Source: Hoplostethus atlanticus (taxonomy: Eukaryota; Chordata; Actinopteri; Trachichthyiformes; Trachichthyidae). From it: a stretch of DNA of 64,000 bases. The DNA is taken from positions 185,001-249,000 of the forward strand of contig JAXDDX010000042.1 in the NCBI GenBank assembly GCA_034670405.1, read 5' to 3'. The notes below the pieces were generated by a model, which worked only from the letters and a program-made list of their open reading frames with translations, made no database searches and was not told the origin of the DNA. The position numbers and the translations under genes are program-made. The number at the start of each line of letters is the position of its first letter. Positions within the stretch are counted from its first letter, which is position 1. Positions 60,720 to 64,000 of the stretch are shown one piece after another.

Positions 60720-62990
60720 ACCTTATCCTGCTCTCGCGACTAGATCTTATTTATGAAACTTAGTCGAGTGCCATAATGTAAATGTATGAGAGTTGATAGT
60801 GGTTACCGGTGGTTATGGGGGACATGCCGCTATGCTGGAGGAGTGACGACAAAAGTTTTGTTTGTAACGTTATCACCTCTTCCTCCTTTGTAGCTGAATA
60901 CTATTCACGCTACAGAGGCTTTGTTGCATCACAGATCTCCCAGAATCTTAGGGATCCAGTGGAGAACTGTCTGTGTGCAAATAAAGTCTAAATCTATCAG
61001 AACCAGCTAGAAACAGAGAGCTATCTGAACCAGGTTGTTGTGGTGTGTCTGTAGATCATCCAGTAACGTTCTCAGTAAAAGTGATCAGTGTGATCAGGTA
61101 GATTTGTCTCCAAATGTAGGTTACTGTGACTCAGTAAACTGTCTTGTCTTTAGCCCTAGTCTCTACTCCAAAACACTCTGAGCTGGAGAAGAGTCAGCTC
61201 AGTTAACCTGAACAAACTGGTAGCTAGCTAACTAGCCAGCAGGCTAGTTTAGTTACTGTTAACATGGGACGACTAGCCACTGCTAACGCTAGCTTCTACT
61301 AGCTACGTTAGCTAGCGTGCTAATCAGATGTGTTAACAAGACAGTGATGGTTTGCTGACCAGATACTATGGTTAGCTAGCTAACAAGCTACATGAAAGAG
61401 TAAATCAATCAGATGTATCAGTGATGAAATGATCAGTTCAGTCAGAAACAGACACAAATTAAACATGTTTATTTAATTCTGTTCAGCTGTTCAGAGCTGA
61501 GGACCTCCAACATGGCCACCTGTAGGCTATACATCTTTGTTGGTTCAGGGAAGAAAAGGCATGTCCCTCACAGGCACCAGTAACCACGCTCCTGTGACAG
61601 GCCTGTGTTGGAGAGTTTGAGCATGCTTCGTGGCCTTTGCTTTTTAAGTTATTTTTAGACGTTTGTTTTTCCTTCAGAGGTACAGTATCTGCTGCCGTTT
61701 CTATGCATCACTGTGAGAGGCTTTGCCCACTGCCTTGACAAACAAATTAAACAAGCTAAGCCTATTTCTGAATACAAGCCTTTTTTTAAAAGATGTTGAT
61801 TCAACATCAAAATGTTAAATGTATTTGTCAAGTCATTATCTTGTAGTGTAAATGTGCACATTCACATATCGGTCTCCTGACCAACTGTTTTCTGTCAGGA
61901 GAGTAGAAGTGCATGGCACTGTGGTGAACTTGTGCACTAGAAATCATGTAATCGCTAGCAGTATAAAAGAAGCCATAGATAATTCAATATAGCCATAATA
62001 GTGAAAAATGTCTATTTTGAATTTAGCAAATCTGTTGGACTGAGGTCTAATGATGTCAGTGCAATAAGAGAAGTGGTACTGTAAGAGTGGCCTGGCGCTT
62101 GGAGCAGCACCGATGGTCCCGTGTCCTGACGCTGAACTCCTACCTGCTCATGAATCGCTCTGGATAAAACGTAAATGTAACAGGAAAGCTAACAGACGTT
62201 GATGTAGCTAGCACTTTAAGTTTCCGCTGCTGAATATTACATGTTACTAAGGTTTGAATGTGTATGTGGAGCATATCATCAGTGTTTTAACGTCCTTGTC
62301 AATAAACACAAAAAGACCAAATATGGTACAAAATGTTACTTTTGTAAAGTATGTGTCTCTGAAAGTGCATAGAATTGTATCTCATAACACACGGTCATAA
62401 CTCACCTTTTAACCATAAAAAAGAATGACTGACATCAAAAACTATCAAAATAAAAGCACAGTACATAAATTACAAAAGATATAAAGGCCATTGGTATTGT
62501 AGTTTGGTGTCACCACTGTCTCACCAGGCAACAGCAAAAAGATTTACACATGATGGGAAGTGACCAGACCAGGGTCAAATAGATCTGTTTTGATCAGATG
62601 GGTGACGAAAACACTCGAATATCACTATTGTAAGCTGTTCTGTGACTGCAAACATAATTGATACTGAATTGTTCTGATGCGGTCGCCACTGCAGGTTAAA
62701 ACAAATATTTAGGAAGTATTTGCAGGAAAATTACCACCAACCACCAGACAAATGCTGCTTAGTTTTGTCTGTCCGGTAAGCTTGTCTACTAGACCAGCCA
62801 GCCACTGAGATCCTCTTCTGTAAAAATCTAGTTGGCTGGTAAAATTGGAAACTTTGGAATCGACCAGGCACTGTGGTCAGAGGACAACAAGTTAATATCC
62901 TCCCCCTTCAGAAACTATGCTCCATGGTCTGGTGGTGACAGCTGTTGGTATGGCCCCGGTCTAGATGCTGCCGTGCCGTCTGGTCGGCGG
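60720..62990. other. pkn3/zdhhc12 intergenic region
   Basis: No coding exon was recognised. The stretch 61200-61400 is unusually rich in GCTAGC/GCTAAC motifs. A repeat remnant with CGCTCTGGATAAAA (typical end of a common teleost repeat) lies at about 62090-62180. The part next to 62990 is the zdhhc12 3' UTR. Confidence 0.45.
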
Positions 62991-63306
62991 TCAGACGTGA
63001 TTGTGGTTGTTTCTGTGGTAAGCCTGTTCCCAGACCACCGTCCGGCAGATGCAGAAGAAGTCCCACAGATTGCAGACGAATCCCCGGTCGAAAGGGTTCT
63101 CCTCGTCACCACAGTGCTTCAGGTACGAGATCCTGTGACGCGACATGAACTCCCAAGTAGTGCAGTTGGTGGAGACCAGGTAGAGGTGGCAGCCCAGCAG
63201 CACCAGCACCACCACAGAAAACAGGCCGACGATGCCCAGCGCCGCCAGCAGGAACCCATTCACTCTGAACCACAGCTTCCATGTGCCGTCGGACGAAACA
63301 CCTGAC
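62991..63306 (-). CDS. zdhhc12: palmitoyltransferase ZDHHC12, last coding exon
   Basis: The exon runs from an acceptor at about 63307 (a second AG at 63302 is possible) to the stop at 62991-62993, about 105 codons. It encodes the fourth membrane segment (FLLAALGIVGLFSVVVLVLL), then the DHHC-family TTxE motif as NCTTWEF, HRISYL and the PaCCT-like NPFDRGFVCNLWDFF. The DHHC cysteine-rich domain would be in upstream exons, which I did not find between 63306 and 64000, so they probably lie beyond the window. The protein attaches palmitate to cysteines of target proteins in Golgi/ER membranes. It is convergent with pkn3, as in human. Confidence 0.9.
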
Positions 63307-63399
63307 CTGAAACACAGAAATGTCAATGTGACCGGGAAGCACAACTGGTCACTTCGCAGCACGACAGGCACGTTGCAGTTTCAGTTTCAGTTCTCAGCG

Positions 63400-63672
63400 A
63401 CAGAAATAATCTCATTGGTTGAGTTAAACCTCAGTGGGCGGAGCCAAAGAACAGCAGTTTTTTCTGGCTAAGTAACGTTAGACTGAAGCCCAGTGAAAAA
63501 GACAAGAGGTAAGAGAGGAGCTAGCTAATATTATGAAGCCTAGCGCTCTGCTGCTAGCTGAAAAAATATAATCCAGCCATACAAATGTATCTAGGTTAGC
63601 TAGTTAGCCTAACTAACTGTGGTTCTTTGGCTCCGCCCACTGAGATTTAACTCAACCTATGAAATTATTTCT
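63400..63672. mobile_element. foldback element with about 58-bp inverted arms
   Basis: The left arm (63400-63457) and right arm (63618-63672) are imperfect reverse complements, containing GAAATAATCTCATTGGTTGA and GGGCGGAGCCAAAGAAC. The spacer of about 160 bases is GCTAGC-rich. The same arms occur at 35161-35380. It lies in the zdhhc12 intron upstream of the last exon. Confidence 0.75.
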
Positions 63673-64000
63673 GCCACCAAGTAATGTTTGTACAACTAAA
63701 AGCCCCAACATGCAGCCTGGTTGAGGGATCGCACCACAATCTAGTCCATCAGCAGTCATGTATGAGACTTTAAGACGTTACAAGACATTAAACCCCCATC
63801 AGCACCAGCAAAATGCCTAAAATGTGAAAACATAAAAAGTGGTTCTCAACTTATTCAGTTTATGACCTTAAATTAAGTGCTATCTACTTGCAACCTCTTG
63901 TTGGAGGCATAAATGTGCAAAAAGGAAAAGGCTTGAGGCTGCAAATATTCATTATGCCACAAGATAAAGGCATTTATCTCAAAGGTTACAGACAAAGTGA
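63673..64000. other. non-coding right end
   Basis: Probable zdhhc12 intron. A GTGGTTCTCAAC phrase at 63840 resembles a hAT end. Nothing else was recognised. Confidence 0.4.

Overview
The window is nuclear DNA of a bony fish, most likely a teleost. The evidence is small multi-exon genes whose proteins closely match vertebrate families, short introns, abundant CA, GA and trinucleotide microsatellites, and many interspersed repeats of teleost type (LINE 3' ends, tRNA-like SINE pieces, short inverted-repeat elements). The gene content corresponds to the human 9q34.11 neighbourhood (PTGES2, ODF2, GLE1, SET, PKN3, ZDHHC12). All exon models were made by eye from splice sites and phase. Codon phase closes across every junction in the models of ptges2, gle1, odf2, set and the CULT gene, and in pkn3 except for one exon.

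Layout. 1-12.2 kb: no complete gene; one possible unrecognised minus-strand exon near 5.5 kb, a CA-repeat cluster, a minisatellite of about 0.9 kb (6.7-7.6 kb), GA repeats and transposon debris. 12.2-12.7 kb: a LINE 3' end that runs up to the ptges2 start. 12.7-16.3 kb (+): ptges2, 7 coding exons, 378 aa. 19.3-25.8 kb (-): gle1, 15 coding exons, 723 aa, convergent with ptges2. 27.0-37.2 kb (-): odf2, 18 coding exons, 764 aa, upstream of gle1 on the same strand. 38.07-38.96 kb (+): a 189-aa protein with a likely signal peptide and a CULT (cereblon-type) domain, head-to-head with odf2. 40.0-43.4 kb (-): set, 8 coding exons, 272 aa. 45.3-58.7 kb (+): pkn3, 19 exons recognised from the second HR1 repeat to the stop, with an apparent one-base frameshift; the first HR1 exons were not found. 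58.9-60.7 kb: a MITE and a LINE 3' fragment. 62.99-63.3 kb (-): last coding exon of zdhhc12, whose remainder lies in intron and flank beyond it or off the window.

The genes are not an operon; they are mostly housekeeping genes with separate jobs: mitochondrial/Golgi prostaglandin synthase homologue (ptges2), mRNA export (gle1), centriole appendage and sperm tail scaffold (odf2), histone chaperone and PP2A inhibitor (set), Rho-effector kinase (pkn3) and palmitoyltransferase (zdhhc12). The least-studied item is the secreted CULT-domain gene, which keeps all four zinc cysteines and the three tryptophans that form the thalidomide-binding cage of cereblon, with identical spacing. Other notable points are the C-run frameshift and 16-glycine tract in pkn3, splice sites built from microsatellites in odf2 and pkn3, a GC-AG intron in gle1, and a short inverted-repeat transposon family that carries an AATAAA in the 3' flanks of two genes.
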